NCBI GenBank assembly: GCA_038207565.1
Contig: JBBQZQ010000002.1
Location: 1-64,000, forward strand
Direction of reading: 5' to 3'
DNA: 64,000 bases
Source of the DNA: JALZAI01 sp038207565
Lineage (GTDB): Bacteria > Actinomycetota > Actinomycetes > Mycobacteriales > Jatrophihabitantaceae
The number at the start of each line of letters is the position of its first letter. The stretch's first letter is position 1. The notes below the pieces were generated by a model. It was not told the origin of the DNA, did no database searches, and saw only the letters and a program-made list of their open reading frames with translations. The position numbers and the translations under genes were made by a program. This document shows positions 25,057 through 34,414 of this stretch, piece after piece.

Positions 25057-25399
25057 TCGACGGCGCGGTCTCGCGCACCGCTTCGCACTGATGGTGACGT
25101 GCGCACCCGGGCCTTACCGCGGCCCGCGAACCGGATGACGAAGGCGGGGACGCACGATCGCAGCCGCCATCCAGGAAACAGGCCTGTCCGGCAGCCTCGC
25201 GCGACCGTCCCCCGTTGGGGTGCGGCCTGCTCTGCACGGGTACTGTGAGGTGGTTGCCCCGGCGAGGGACTGTGTCGCATCGGTGAGAACCGGAGCGAGC
25301 ATCCGTGATCGACGCGGTGTCGCTCGTCGACGCGCGTCCCGTGTCCGAGGCACCGATCGCCACATTTGAGTCGTACTGATCTTGTCGAGGAGTCCTGCT
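25057..25399. other. 343-bp region upstream of rplY, no gene seen
   Basis: No credible reading frame on either strand. It presumably carries the promoter of the rplY-pth unit. I could not identify a terminator or structured RNA. Confidence 0.4.
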
Positions 25400-26101
25400 G
25401 TGTCCGAGGTCCGTCTGTCTGCAGAGGCGCGTTCAGAGTTCGGCAAGGGTGGCGCGCGCCGCACCCGCCGGGCTGGAAAGATTCCCGCCGTCATCTACGG
25501 TCACGGCGCCGACCCGCGCCACGTCTCCCTACCTGCACGCGAGTTCACCAACGCGATCCGCCACGGCGGGGTCAATGTCTTGCTGACCCTCGACGTCGAG
25601 GGCGAGGAGCAGCTCGCAATTCCGAAGGCGATCCAGCGTCACGCCATCAAGGGCACCTTCGACCACGTCGATCTGCTGGCGGTGCGTCTCGGGGAGAAGG
25701 TCGTCATCGACGTCCCGCTCGCGGTGAGCGGCGAGATCGTTCCCGGCGGCCTGCTCGCACAGGAGAGCACGTCGGTGTCGATCGAGGCCGAGGCGACCCA
25801 CCTGCCCACCGAGATCCCGGTGAGCATCGAAGGCCTTGCGATCGGTTCGCAGATCACCGCCGGCGATCTGGAGCTGCCCGCCGGGTCCACCCTGACCGGT
25901 GACGCCGACCAGGTGCTGCTGATCATCGCCGAGGCGCCGACCGCCGAGGAGGTCGAGGCCGACATGGCCGAGGCCGCCGAAGAGCTCGGCATCGTCGAGG
26001 ACCAGCCGGACGCCGCCGAGGACGAGTCCGATTCTGGCGAAGCCGAGTCCCGAACGGGCCAGCGCGGGTCGGCCGAGTCGTCGTCGGGCTCGGACAAATA
26101 G
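25400..26101 (+). CDS. rplY: 50S ribosomal protein L25 / general stress protein Ctc
   Basis: A 233-residue L25 of the long Ctc/TL5 type that binds 5S rRNA. The N-terminal L25 domain (about 1-95) has EFGKGGARRTRRAGKIPAVI and YGHG; the C-terminal TL5 beta domain (about 100-190) follows. The last 45 residues are strongly acidic. The GTG at 25400 has GAGGAG seven bases upstream. pth follows after 59 bp, and rplY-pth is a conserved pair. Confidence 0.94.
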   Translation: MSEVRLSAEARSEFGKGGARRTRRAGKIPAVIYGHGADPRHVSLPAREFTNAIRHGGVNVLLTLDVEGEEQLAIPKAIQRHAIKGTFDHVDLLAVRLGEKVVIDVPLAVSGEIVPGGLLAQESTSVSIEAEATHLPTEIPVSIEGLAIGSQITAGDLELPAGSTLTGDADQVLLIIAEAPTAEEVEADMAEAAEELGIVEDQPDAAEDESDSGEAESRTGQRGSAESSSGSDK

Positions 26102-26160
26102 ATCGACCGGTACCGGTACCGGCACCGGCACCGTCTGCCCCCGCCGGCCCGGGGACTGCC

Positions 26161-26733
26161 GTGAACGACGACCGCTACCTGATCGTCGGGCTCGGCAACC
26201 CCGGACCGCGCTATGCCGGCAACAGGCACAATGCCGGCTTCCTCGTTGTCGACCTTCTTGCCGAACGCCTCGGTGGCCGGTTCACCTCGCACCGCGGCCG
26301 TTGCGAGATCGTCGAGGGGCGGATGGCGGGCACGCCGGTCGTGCTGGCCAAGCCCCTGTCGTTCATGAACGAGTCCGGCGGGCCGGTCATCAATGCGGCT
26401 CGATATTTCAAGGTCCCGATCGAACGCATCGCGGTCGTGCACGACGAGCTCGATCTGCCGTTCGGCTCGCTGCGCCTCAAGCGCGGAGGCGGTGAGGGTG
26501 GGCACAACGGTCTGCGCTCGATGTCCTCGGCGCTGGCCAGTAAGGACTACGCGCGGGTCCGATTCGGGATCGGGCGCCCGCCGGGACGTCAAGATCCCGC
26601 GGACTACGTCCTGAAGGATTTCGCAGCCGTCGAACGCAAGCAGCTCGGATTCCTGGTCGACCGCGCCGCCGATGCAACCGAACTGCTGGTGGCGCAGGGC
26701 CTCCTGGCCGCTCAGAACACCTATCACGATTGA
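26161..26733 (+). CDS. pth: Peptidyl-tRNA hydrolase
   Basis: A 190-residue enzyme that releases tRNA from dropped-off peptidyl-tRNA. Visible are the N-terminal VGLGNPGPRYAGNRHNAGF with the catalytic His, KPLSFMNESGGPV, VVHDELDLPFG with the active-site Asp, and GGGEGGHNGLRS. The GTG at 26161 starts directly at the conserved region. The 59-bp spacer after rplY contains ACCGGTACCGGTACCGGC-like tandem units. Confidence 0.95.
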   Translation: MNDDRYLIVGLGNPGPRYAGNRHNAGFLVVDLLAERLGGRFTSHRGRCEIVEGRMAGTPVVLAKPLSFMNESGGPVINAARYFKVPIERIAVVHDELDLPFGSLRLKRGGGEGGHNGLRSMSSALASKDYARVRFGIGRPPGRQDPADYVLKDFAAVERKQLGFLVDRAADATELLVAQGLLAAQNTYHD

Positions 26734-26746
26734 GCGCGCCGCAGAA

Positions 26747-26776
26747 CGTCGCTGCGCGTCGCTGCGCGTCGCAGAG
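26747..26776. repeat. Short 10-bp tandem repeat after pth
   Basis: CGTCGCTGCG is repeated at 26747-26756 and 26757-26766, with a partial third copy, in the gap between the convergent pth and ogt genes. Confidence 0.6.
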
Positions 26777-26847
26777 TGTCGGGACGGCGCTCGCCGCGTC
26801 GTGTTCCAGCAGACGTGCAGATGCAAGCGATCACCGCCCGCGGTCGG

Positions 26848-27336
26848 TCAGGACGAGAACAGGCCGGCGTGTGCGGCCTCGTGGGCAAGCAGCCAGCGCT
26901 TGGCGTCCAGGCCACCGCCATAGCCGACGAGCGATCCGTCGGCGCCGATGACGCGGTGACAGGGCACCACGATCGAAATCGGGTTCTGGCCGTTCGCCAG
27001 CCCCACTGCGCGCGATGCGGTGGGACGGCCGATTCGCGCCGCGATGCGGCCGTAGGTCGTGGTCTCGCCGTGCGGGATCTCGCGCAGCGCCTGCCAGACC
27101 TGCTGTTGGAACTCGCTGCCCTTCGCGTGCAGCGCCACGTCGAACTGGCGGCGCTCGCCGGCGAAGTACTGCGTGAGCTCCGCGCGCAGCTGAGCGAAGG
27201 TGGCGTCGTCACGCGGGCATCCCGACGCGGGCACGGTGGGGTGCCGACCGGTGGGCAGGTACAGCTCGGTGATGCCGACGTCGTCGCCGGTCGCGAGCAG
27301 TTCGCCGAGCGGGGAACCGAGGATCGTGTAGCGCAT
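26848..27336 (-). CDS. ogt: Methylated-DNA-protein cysteine methyltransferase
   Basis: A 162-residue suicide repair protein that takes methyl groups from O6-methylguanine onto its own cysteine. The active site is IVVPCHRVIG (about residue 125), preceded by FQQQVWQALREIPHGETTTY (minor-groove-binding helix-turn-helix) and followed by GGLDAKRWLLAHE. The ATG overlaps the stop of the upstream alkA-like gene (TGATG), so the two alkylation-repair genes are coupled. Confidence 0.94.
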   Translation of the reverse strand: MRYTILGSPLGELLATGDDVGITELYLPTGRHPTVPASGCPRDDATFAQLRAELTQYFAGERRQFDVALHAKGSEFQQQVWQALREIPHGETTTYGRIAARIGRPTASRAVGLANGQNPISIVVPCHRVIGADGSLVGYGGGLDAKRWLLAHEAAHAGLFSS

Positions 27337-28505
27337 CACGATCGCACCGCCCAGCTGTCGGCGACCAGGTGCGCCCACAGATGGTGGGTCGCGTAGCTGC
27401 GCCACGGCGACCAGTCCGGCCGACCACCCGCGAGGTCGACGCCGAGATCGACAGCCGCCCGACGCACGACCAGATCGCTGCCGAGCAGCACGTCCGGGTC
27501 CGCGCCCGCGCGCATGCGCAGATAGTCCGCTGTCCACGGCCCGATGCCCGGCAGCGCGAGCAGCCGGGAGCGCAGTTCGTCGCGGTCCGCGCCCGTGTCG
27601 ATCTCGAGCGCTCCGCCGGCGACGGCCGCGGCGACTGCCTGCACGCTGCGCCCGCGCGCCCGTGGCATCGGCAGCCTGGCCGGATCGACCGCGGCGAGTA
27701 CCGACGGGGACGGGAACAGCAACCACGGCTCGCCCGGGAACGCCGGTGACCCGTGCTCGGCGACGATGCGGCCCAAGACGGTGCGGGCACCGGCGAGGCT
27801 GATCTGCTGCCCCACGATCGTGCGCACCACCGTCTCGAATCCGTCGACCGAGCCCGGCGAGCGCAGCCCGGGACGTTTGAGCAGCAACGGCGCCAACACG
27901 GCATCGCGCCCGAGGAGGTCGTCGACAGCGACGGGGTCGGCGTCCAGGTCGAGCAGGTGCCGCACGCGTGCCACGACGACGACCAGGTCGCGCACATCGT
28001 GCAGCCGCACCCGGAAGGCGACCGCCCCATCGGCGGCGGACAAGCTGACCAATGCCGGACCGTGCGGCGCGCTCATCACGCGGGTGAACACCCCGGCGCG
28101 ATAGTGCTCGACACCGGTGACGACATGGGCACCGAGGAAGTCCAGGACCGCGCCGAGCTGCATCGGTTCCCGGTAGGGGAGTCGCAGCGCGAGGACGCCG
28201 GGCTCCGACGTCCCGCGCCGATCTCGGCGCAGCGCGCTCGGTGTCGTGGCGAACACCGCCCGCACCGTGTCGTTGAACTGCCGCACGCTGGCGAACCCGG
28301 CCGCGAACGCGATGTCGGTGATCGGCAACTGCGTCGTCTGCAGCAGGACGCGAGCGGTCTGCGCCCGCTGCGCGCGGTCGAGCGCCATCGGACCTGCGCC
28401 CACCTCGGCGACCAGCGTCTGATGCACCTGACCCTCGGAGTAACCCAGCCGCCGCTGCGCCGCCGCCGCACCCGCGCGGTGGCAGACATCCGGATCCGGG
28501 ATCAC
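27336..28505 (-). CDS. AraC-type HTH / AlkA DNA-3-methyladenine glycosylase fusion lacking the Ada zinc domain
   Basis: A 389-residue protein. Residues 1-85 are the DNA-binding part of Ada (AQRAQTARVLLQTT, ITDIAFAAGFASVRQFNDTV), the middle is the AlkA N-terminal domain, and residues about 190-389 are the HhH glycosylase (VRTIVGQQISLAGA, LPGIGPWTADYLRMRA with the catalytic Asp region). Related proteins such as M. tuberculosis AlkA carry an N-terminal four-cysteine methyl-phosphotriester domain; here it is absent. The GTG at 28505 has TGGAG just upstream. An in-frame extension to 28604 overlaps ppc and does not encode that domain. Confidence 0.87.
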   Translation of the reverse strand: MIPDPDVCHRAGAAAAQRRLGYSEGQVHQTLVAEVGAGPMALDRAQRAQTARVLLQTTQLPITDIAFAAGFASVRQFNDTVRAVFATTPSALRRDRRGTSEPGVLALRLPYREPMQLGAVLDFLGAHVVTGVEHYRAGVFTRVMSAPHGPALVSLSAADGAVAFRVRLHDVRDLVVVVARVRHLLDLDADPVAVDDLLGRDAVLAPLLLKRPGLRSPGSVDGFETVVRTIVGQQISLAGARTVLGRIVAEHGSPAFPGEPWLLFPSPSVLAAVDPARLPMPRARGRSVQAVAAAVAGGALEIDTGADRDELRSRLLALPGIGPWTADYLRMRAGADPDVLLGSDLVVRRAAVDLGVDLAGGRPDWSPWRSYATHHLWAHLVADSWAVRS

Positions 28506-28572
28506 GGCTCCAGTCTGGCGCCACCCACCGACACCGGCTCGCGGTTTCCGGACGCGACCGTCGGGCTGCGGA

Positions 28573-31374
28573 TCAACCGGTGTTGCGCAACCCGGCCGCC
28601 ACACCGTTGATCGTCAGCAGCAGTGCGCGCCGCAGTCCGGGGTCCTCCTCCGTCCCGCCCGAACGCACCCGGCGCAGCAGTTCGACCTGCAGGTAGGAGA
28701 TCGGGTCGAGATAGGCGTCGCGCACCCCGAACGTCCGCTTGAGTGCCGGCGAGTTCTCCAGCAGCTCGGTCTCGCCGGTGATCTGCAGCAGCTCCTCGAC
28801 CGTGCGCGCGTGCTCCTCGCGCACCACGTCGAACAGCCGATGCAACGGCTGCGGCACCAGGATCGACACGTAGTGCGCGGCAATGTCGAGATCGGTCTTG
28901 GCGAGGGTCATCTCGACATTGCTGAGGAAGGTGCGGAAGAAGTGCCAGTCCGCGTGCATCTCCGACAGCACGTCCGCCAATCCTGCGGCCCGGGCCGCCG
29001 CGAGGCCCGAGCCGACCCCGAACCAACCCGGGACGATCTGGCGCGACTGGGTCCAACCGAAGACCCACGGGATCGCTCGCAGACCGCTCAGGCCCCCGTC
29101 CGATGATGGACGGCGCGACGGACGGGAGCCGATATTGAGTGAACCGAGCTGTTCGACCGGTGTCGACGTCAGAAAATACTCCGGGAGGTCCGGGTCGTCG
29201 ACGAGCGAACGGTACGCCGTGAATGCCGCCCTGCTCACCTGGTCCATGCACTCGTCCCAGTCGGCCAGCTGCGCTGCGGACTGCCGCGACGTGCGGTGCA
29301 GGGCCGAGGCCTGCAGGGTGGCAGCGACGGTGAGCTCGAGATTCTCCCGCGCCAGCTCGGGAAGCGCGTACTTGTCGCTGATGACCTCGCCCTGCTCGGT
29401 GAACTTGATCTCGCCGTCGAGCACGCCCCAGGGTTGCGCCAGGATCGCGTCGTAGGTCGGGCCGCCGCCGCGTCCGACCGTCCCACCACGGCCGTGGAAC
29501 ATGCGTAAGCGCACCCCGTGACGTGCGGCGAGATCGCGCAAGGTGCGCTGCGTGCGGTGAATTTCCCACTGGGACGTGGTGATGCCGGCCTCCTTGTTCG
29601 AGTCCGAGTAGCCGAGCATCACCTCCTGCACGTCGCCGCGCAGCTTCACGATCAACCGATACGTCGGATCCCCGAGCAGGTCGCTGATGACCTCGCCGCT
29701 GCGACGCAGCTCGTCCACGGTCTCCAGCAACGGGACGAAGCCGATGTGTGCGAACGGTGCGCGGCGCTCGCCGCTCACACCGGCACCGTGCACGTCGACC
29801 AGGCCGGCTTCGCGGGCCAGCACCACGGCCGCCAGCACGTCGTCGGCGCCCCGCGTCATCGACACGATGTAACTCTCGACGACCTCGGGCCCGTAGGTGT
29901 CGATGGCAGCGCGGATCTCGCCGAACACGGCGAATGTCTTGGCGCCCTCCTCGTCCAGCGGCGGCGGGGCGGGCGCCAGCGGGCGGCGCGACGTCAGCTC
30001 CTTGGACAACAACCGCATCCGGTAATCACGCGGCAGATCGGCGTAGAGCCAGGCCTCCTCGACGAGGCGGTCGACGAGCTGGCCGACCGCGTGATGGTGC
30101 GCGTCGGCGTGCTCGCGGATGTCCATCGTGGCCAGGTGCAGGCCGAATGCGGCGACCGTCCGCTCGACGCGGGCCAGCAATCCGTCGGCGATCAGCGCAC
30201 CAGCGTTCGCTCGCAGCGACGTCGCGATGAGTGCCAGCTCGGCCAGCAGCTGCTGTGCGCCGAGATAGTCGCGGCCGGGCACGTGCGGCGTCGCGTCGTC
30301 GACCCGCCGGCGGGTGTTGGCGATCTTGGCGTTGATGCAGGTCAGTTTCAGTCGGTAGGGCTCGGTCGCGTTGAGCGTCACCAGCCGCGGGTCGATGTCG
30401 AGCACGGCGAGGTCGGCCTGGATGGACGAGGTCAGCTCGGCACTGACGCCGACCACCGTCGTCGACGACGACAGCTCCGCGAGCAGCGTGTTCAGCGCGT
30501 TGGTGACCGAGCGTGCGGCCACGTGATGCTGCAGTCGCAGGACGTCGCGGGTCACCGCTGCGGTGACATTCGGATTGCCGTCGCGGTCCCCACCGATCCA
30601 GGTGCCGAAAGTCAATGGACGCGCGTCCTGGGCGATCTCGGCGCCGTGCCGTTCGGCCTCGGCGGCGAGATCGATGGCCAGCTCCGGCATGGTCGACTCG
30701 ACCATGTCCTGCAGGTAGTAGACGACATTGCGCGCCTCGTCGACCGGCGTCGGACGGTGCTGGCGCAATTCGTCGGTCTGCCAGACGAGGTCGATGATCT
30801 CGGCCAGGATGCGGTCCTGCCGCGCCCGCGCCGCCGTCTGCCCGTCGGTCTGCTCGGCGAGGACGTCGGCCACCCGCCGGAGCTTGGTCAGGATCGAGCG
30901 CCGGCTGGCCTCGGTCGGGTGCGCAGTGAACACCGGACGGACCGCCAGCTGGGCGATGGCAGCGGTCAGCGCCTCGGCGCCCATCTGCTTCGCGACGTCG
31001 GCCATCGTGCGGGCCAGCCAGCCCTCCTCGACCGCACGCGAGCGCAAGGCGCGCACCCGGTGCACCTGCTCAGCGACATTGGCCAGGTGGAAGTACGCGG
31101 CGAACGCCCGCACCAGCACGGACGCGGTCTCCAGCGGCAGCTCCGCGAGCAGCTCGCGTACCTCACCGGCGTCCGCACCGGACTCCTTGGATTGCTTGGT
31201 GAGGGTACGCACCCGCTCGACCAGATCGAGGGCGTCCTGACCCTGCTGGCGGACCAGCGACTCGCCGAGTAGCGCGGCGACCCGGCGCACGTCGGCGCGC
31301 AGCTCGATGTCGTCGGCGGCGCGTCCGGAAACGTTCGCGGACGCGCCCGGGGGCATGTCAGGTGCTGCGCGCAT
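28573..31374 (-). CDS. ppc: Phosphoenolpyruvate carboxylase
   Basis: A 933-residue anaplerotic enzyme fixing bicarbonate onto PEP to make oxaloacetate. Signatures are FTAHPTEASRRS with the catalytic His (about residue 150), GGDRDGNPNVT, LGYSDSNKEAG (catalytic Lys, about 583), FHGRGGTVGRGGGP (about 618) and the C-terminal RNTG tail. Length fits the bacterial family. The ATG is followed by a variable 20-residue N-terminus. It is divergent from galE by 67 bp. Confidence 0.96.
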   Translation of the reverse strand: MRAAPDMPPGASANVSGRAADDIELRADVRRVAALLGESLVRQQGQDALDLVERVRTLTKQSKESGADAGEVRELLAELPLETASVLVRAFAAYFHLANVAEQVHRVRALRSRAVEEGWLARTMADVAKQMGAEALTAAIAQLAVRPVFTAHPTEASRRSILTKLRRVADVLAEQTDGQTAARARQDRILAEIIDLVWQTDELRQHRPTPVDEARNVVYYLQDMVESTMPELAIDLAAEAERHGAEIAQDARPLTFGTWIGGDRDGNPNVTAAVTRDVLRLQHHVAARSVTNALNTLLAELSSSTTVVGVSAELTSSIQADLAVLDIDPRLVTLNATEPYRLKLTCINAKIANTRRRVDDATPHVPGRDYLGAQQLLAELALIATSLRANAGALIADGLLARVERTVAAFGLHLATMDIREHADAHHHAVGQLVDRLVEEAWLYADLPRDYRMRLLSKELTSRRPLAPAPPPLDEEGAKTFAVFGEIRAAIDTYGPEVVESYIVSMTRGADDVLAAVVLAREAGLVDVHGAGVSGERRAPFAHIGFVPLLETVDELRRSGEVISDLLGDPTYRLIVKLRGDVQEVMLGYSDSNKEAGITTSQWEIHRTQRTLRDLAARHGVRLRMFHGRGGTVGRGGGPTYDAILAQPWGVLDGEIKFTEQGEVISDKYALPELARENLELTVAATLQASALHRTSRQSAAQLADWDECMDQVSRAAFTAYRSLVDDPDLPEYFLTSTPVEQLGSLNIGSRPSRRPSSDGGLSGLRAIPWVFGWTQSRQIVPGWFGVGSGLAAARAAGLADVLSEMHADWHFFRTFLSNVEMTLAKTDLDIAAHYVSILVPQPLHRLFDVVREEHARTVEELLQITGETELLENSPALKRTFGVRDAYLDPISYLQVELLRRVRSGGTEEDPGLRRALLLTINGVAAGLRNTG

Positions 31375-31441
31375 GAACCCATCCTCGCCTACCCCGACCG
31401 GTTCGCGTCACCCACCGCGGGCCGCGAAGTAGGGTCGGACG

Positions 31442-32416
31442 ATGCGCGTTCTGGTCACTGGGGGAGCCGGGTACATCGGCAGTGTCGTCGCAGCCCAGCT
31501 GCTCGCCGACGGTCACGAGGTGGTGGTGGTCGACGATCTGTCGACCGGGCACGCCGACGCGGTACCCCCTGGCGCGGTGTTCCACCAGCTCCCGATCACT
31601 GCCCTCGACGGCAATCTCGGCGAGTGGGACATCGAGGCCGTCATCCACTTCGCGGCCCGGTCGCTCGTCGGCGAATCGGTGTCCGAGCCGTCGATGTATT
31701 GGCGCAACAACGTCATCGGCACTGTCGCCATGCTGGACTCCCTGCACGCCTACGGCGTCGAGCGGATCGTGTTCTCGTCCTCGGCTGCGACCTACGGCGA
31801 CGTCGAGGAGCAGCCGATCCGGGAGGACGCCGCGGCGCACCCGACGAGCCCGTACGGCTCGACAAAGCTGGCCATCGACCTCGCCCTGGCCGACTACGCG
31901 CGCTCGTACCGGATGACAGCGCTCAGCCTGCGTTACTTCAACGTGGCCGGCGCGTTGCACAGCGTCGAAGGGCTGAGCTTCGGCGAGCGGCACAATACCG
32001 AGACGCACCTGATCCCCAACGCGCTGCGCGCCGCGGCCGGGCACGGCGAACCGCTCAGTCTGTTCGGCACCGACTACCCGACGCCGGATGGCACCTGCAT
32101 CCGCGACTACATCCACGTCGTCGACCTCGGGAAGGCACACCTGCTCGCGCTCGGCGTGGTCTCTCCCGGCGAGCACTACATCGTCAACCTCGGCGGCGGC
32201 ACCGGCTACTCGGTGCGCGAGGTGCTCGACATGGTGCGCGAGGTCACCGGTCTCGAGGTCCCCGTCATCGAAGCCGAACGCCGCGCCGGTGACCCGCCGC
32301 GCCTCGTTGCTTCCAGCGAGAAGGCTACGACCCTGCTCGGCTGGACGCCGGAACGCGGGCTGCGCGAGATGGTGGCTGACGCGTGGGGCTTCGAGCAGGA
32401 GCGCGCTGCTCGATAG
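31442..32416 (+). CDS. galE: UDP-glucose 4-epimerase
   Basis: A 324-residue extended SDR interconverting UDP-glucose and UDP-galactose. Visible are TGGAGYIGSVVA (NAD loop, residues 6-17), HFAARSLVGES, SSAATYG and catalytic YGSTK (about 140), and GTCIRDYIHV. It stands at the left edge of the polysaccharide locus, facing into it, so it probably supplies UDP-Gal for that polymer. A 195-bp gap separates it from the initiating transferase, which likely has its own promoter. Confidence 0.93.
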   Translation: MRVLVTGGAGYIGSVVAAQLLADGHEVVVVDDLSTGHADAVPPGAVFHQLPITALDGNLGEWDIEAVIHFAARSLVGESVSEPSMYWRNNVIGTVAMLDSLHAYGVERIVFSSSAATYGDVEEQPIREDAAAHPTSPYGSTKLAIDLALADYARSYRMTALSLRYFNVAGALHSVEGLSFGERHNTETHLIPNALRAAAGHGEPLSLFGTDYPTPDGTCIRDYIHVVDLGKAHLLALGVVSPGEHYIVNLGGGTGYSVREVLDMVREVTGLEVPVIEAERRAGDPPRLVASSEKATTLLGWTPERGLREMVADAWGFEQERAAR

Positions 32417-32611
32417 CGGTCGATTCTTAGCCGACATTGCACTCAATCGCCGCACACCGCTGATCCCAGCTTGCGTGCGATCGCTGTGAGTTATAAGTTC
32501 GGAGCTTCGTCGGGTAGGCCGTCTTCCGGGGGACAGACGGTATTTCGTCGCGACGGATGCACGGGGGCGCTGTCGGCCGGGTTCGGCCTGTGACGGCACA
32601 ACGGGGGTTTG

Positions 32612-34327
32612 ATGTCTGCTGCACTGTCGAGGTTGTCGGCTGTCGTCACGCCGGTGGCCTCCCTACCCAGCCCGCCGGTCGCGGCGCCGGTCCCACTGCC
32701 ACCATTTCCGGCGCCTTCGAGGTTGGTGCCGACCGCACCGACCGCAGAGCCCGAATCGGCGGCGTCGCTCGTCCCGCCGGTGCTGGACGATCCGTGGCAG
32801 GTAGGCGAGACGACATCGCTGGTCGGCGGCATCGAGGCCGTCCTGCATCCGGACGCAACCGACGACGCCGTGGCGCATCACAAGACCGCCCTCGTGCCGC
32901 CCCCGAGCCGGTGGGGATGGCTGCGCCGGTACCAGGCGGGACTGCTCGCCGCCGATCTCGGGGCCGCTGTGATCGCGAGCGTCGTCGCGGTGAGCGTGCG
33001 CTTCGGGTCGCTGCTCGACTCGGTGCCGGCGCCGCGGCCCTCGACCGTGCTCATGGTCGTGCTGCCGTTCCTCTGGGTGGCGTTGCTCGCGGGCAACCGG
33101 GCCTACGATTCGCGCTTCGTCGGAGTGGGACGCACCGAGTTCCAGCGCCTGTTCCGGGCGTTCCTGCACCTGACGGCACTGACCACCTTCTTCTCCTACG
33201 CCGCCAAGGTGCAGATCTCGCGCGAGCTCATGCTCTTCGCTCTTCCGATGACGCTGCTGTTGACGGCCATCGGGCGTGGCGCCCTGCGGCGGGTGTTGCG
33301 GCGGTGGCGGGCGGCCGGCAAGGCGATCAGGCCGGTGGTTGCGATCGGCGCCGCCCCGGCCATTGCGGTCTTCGCGGCGCAGGTCGATACCGACCCGCGG
33401 GCGGGAGCACGCGTCGTCGGCGGGTGTATCCCGCCGGAGTCGGCGGCGGCGGACGACGCGTTGACGCTGGCCGCCGCCGGCGTAGAGCTCTACGGCGACG
33501 TCGCTGTCGTCACCGATTCGGTGCGTGCGTCCGGCGCGACGACCGTGGTTGTCCTCGCCGGAATGATGGGACCCGAGGCACTGCGACGGTTGTCGTGGCA
33601 GCTGGAAGGCACCGATGCCGACCTGATCGTGTCGGCCGGCCTCACCGACGTGGCCGATCGCCGACTGCACGTCCAGCCCATCGGCGGTGTCTCGTTGCTG
33701 TGCGTTGAAGGCCCGCGCTTCACCGGGGCGCAGCGCCTCGCCAAGGGTCTGTTCGACCGGTTGATGGCCGGCTGCGTGCTGCTGCTGCTCGCGCCGGTCA
33801 TGCTGGCCATCGCCATGCTGGTGCGGCTCAGCAGCAGGGGGCCGGTGCTGTTCCTGCAGACCCGGATCGGTAAGGGCGGCAAGCCGTTCCGAATGATCAA
33901 GTTTCGCTCGATGTGCGTCGACGCAGAACAGCGCGTGACCGACCTGGTGTCGATCAACGACGGGGCGGGGCTGCTCTTCAAGCTGCGGCACGACCCACGG
34001 GTGACCCGGGTCGGGCGGGCGTTGCGCAGGTTCTCGCTGGACGAGCTGCCGCAGCTATGCAACGTGCTGGCCGGGTCGATGTCGTTGGTGGGTCCGCGGC
34101 CGCCGCTACCTGCCGAAGTGGCGCTCTACGAGGAGGACGTCCGCAGGCGATTGCTCGTCAAGCCTGGGCTGACGGGTGTCTGGCAGGTCAGTGGACGCAG
34201 CAATCTGACGTGGGAGGAATCGGTACACCTCGACCTGCGCTACGTCGAGAACTGGTCGTTGGGCCTGGACATGGCGATCCTGGCGAAGACCGTGGGTGCC
34301 GTCGTGCGGGCGGACGGGGCCTATTGA
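32612..34327 (+). CDS. Exopolysaccharide initiating glycosyl-phosphate transferase (WbaP/CpsE type)
   Basis: A 571-residue polyisoprenyl-phosphate sugar-1-phosphate transferase that starts the repeat unit by loading a hexose-1-phosphate on the lipid carrier. After a Pro-rich cytosolic N-terminus (about 110 residues) come four membrane segments, a CoA-binding-like middle domain, a re-entrant helix near 390-410 and the catalytic domain with KFRSMCVDAE, RVGRALRRFSLDELPQL, SLVGPRPPLP and KPGLTGVWQVSGRSNL. GGGGG at 32603-32607 supports the ATG at 32612. It defines the locus as Wzx/Wzy-type. Confidence 0.93.
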   Translation: MSAALSRLSAVVTPVASLPSPPVAAPVPLPPFPAPSRLVPTAPTAEPESAASLVPPVLDDPWQVGETTSLVGGIEAVLHPDATDDAVAHHKTALVPPPSRWGWLRRYQAGLLAADLGAAVIASVVAVSVRFGSLLDSVPAPRPSTVLMVVLPFLWVALLAGNRAYDSRFVGVGRTEFQRLFRAFLHLTALTTFFSYAAKVQISRELMLFALPMTLLLTAIGRGALRRVLRRWRAAGKAIRPVVAIGAAPAIAVFAAQVDTDPRAGARVVGGCIPPESAAADDALTLAAAGVELYGDVAVVTDSVRASGATTVVVLAGMMGPEALRRLSWQLEGTDADLIVSAGLTDVADRRLHVQPIGGVSLLCVEGPRFTGAQRLAKGLFDRLMAGCVLLLLAPVMLAIAMLVRLSSRGPVLFLQTRIGKGGKPFRMIKFRSMCVDAEQRVTDLVSINDGAGLLFKLRHDPRVTRVGRALRRFSLDELPQLCNVLAGSMSLVGPRPPLPAEVALYEEDVRRRLLVKPGLTGVWQVSGRSNLTWEESVHLDLRYVENWSLGLDMAILAKTVGAVVRADGAY

Positions 34328-34414
34328 CCGGCTTCCCGTGTCATGGCGTGCAGACCCCGGCGAAGTGAGCCGCATCCGGCGAGCCGCGCTGCCGAGCCGG
34401 GGTAGTGCGCGACC

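Noticed and set aside
26102..26160. GGTACC/GGCACC repeats between rplY and pth as a regulatory element
   Set aside because: Only a short low-complexity stretch in a 59-bp spacer; nothing indicates a specific function.
29518..31272. 584-codon frame antisense to ppc
   Set aside because: Shadow of ppc; composition is typical of an antisense frame and no motif or ribosome site supports it.
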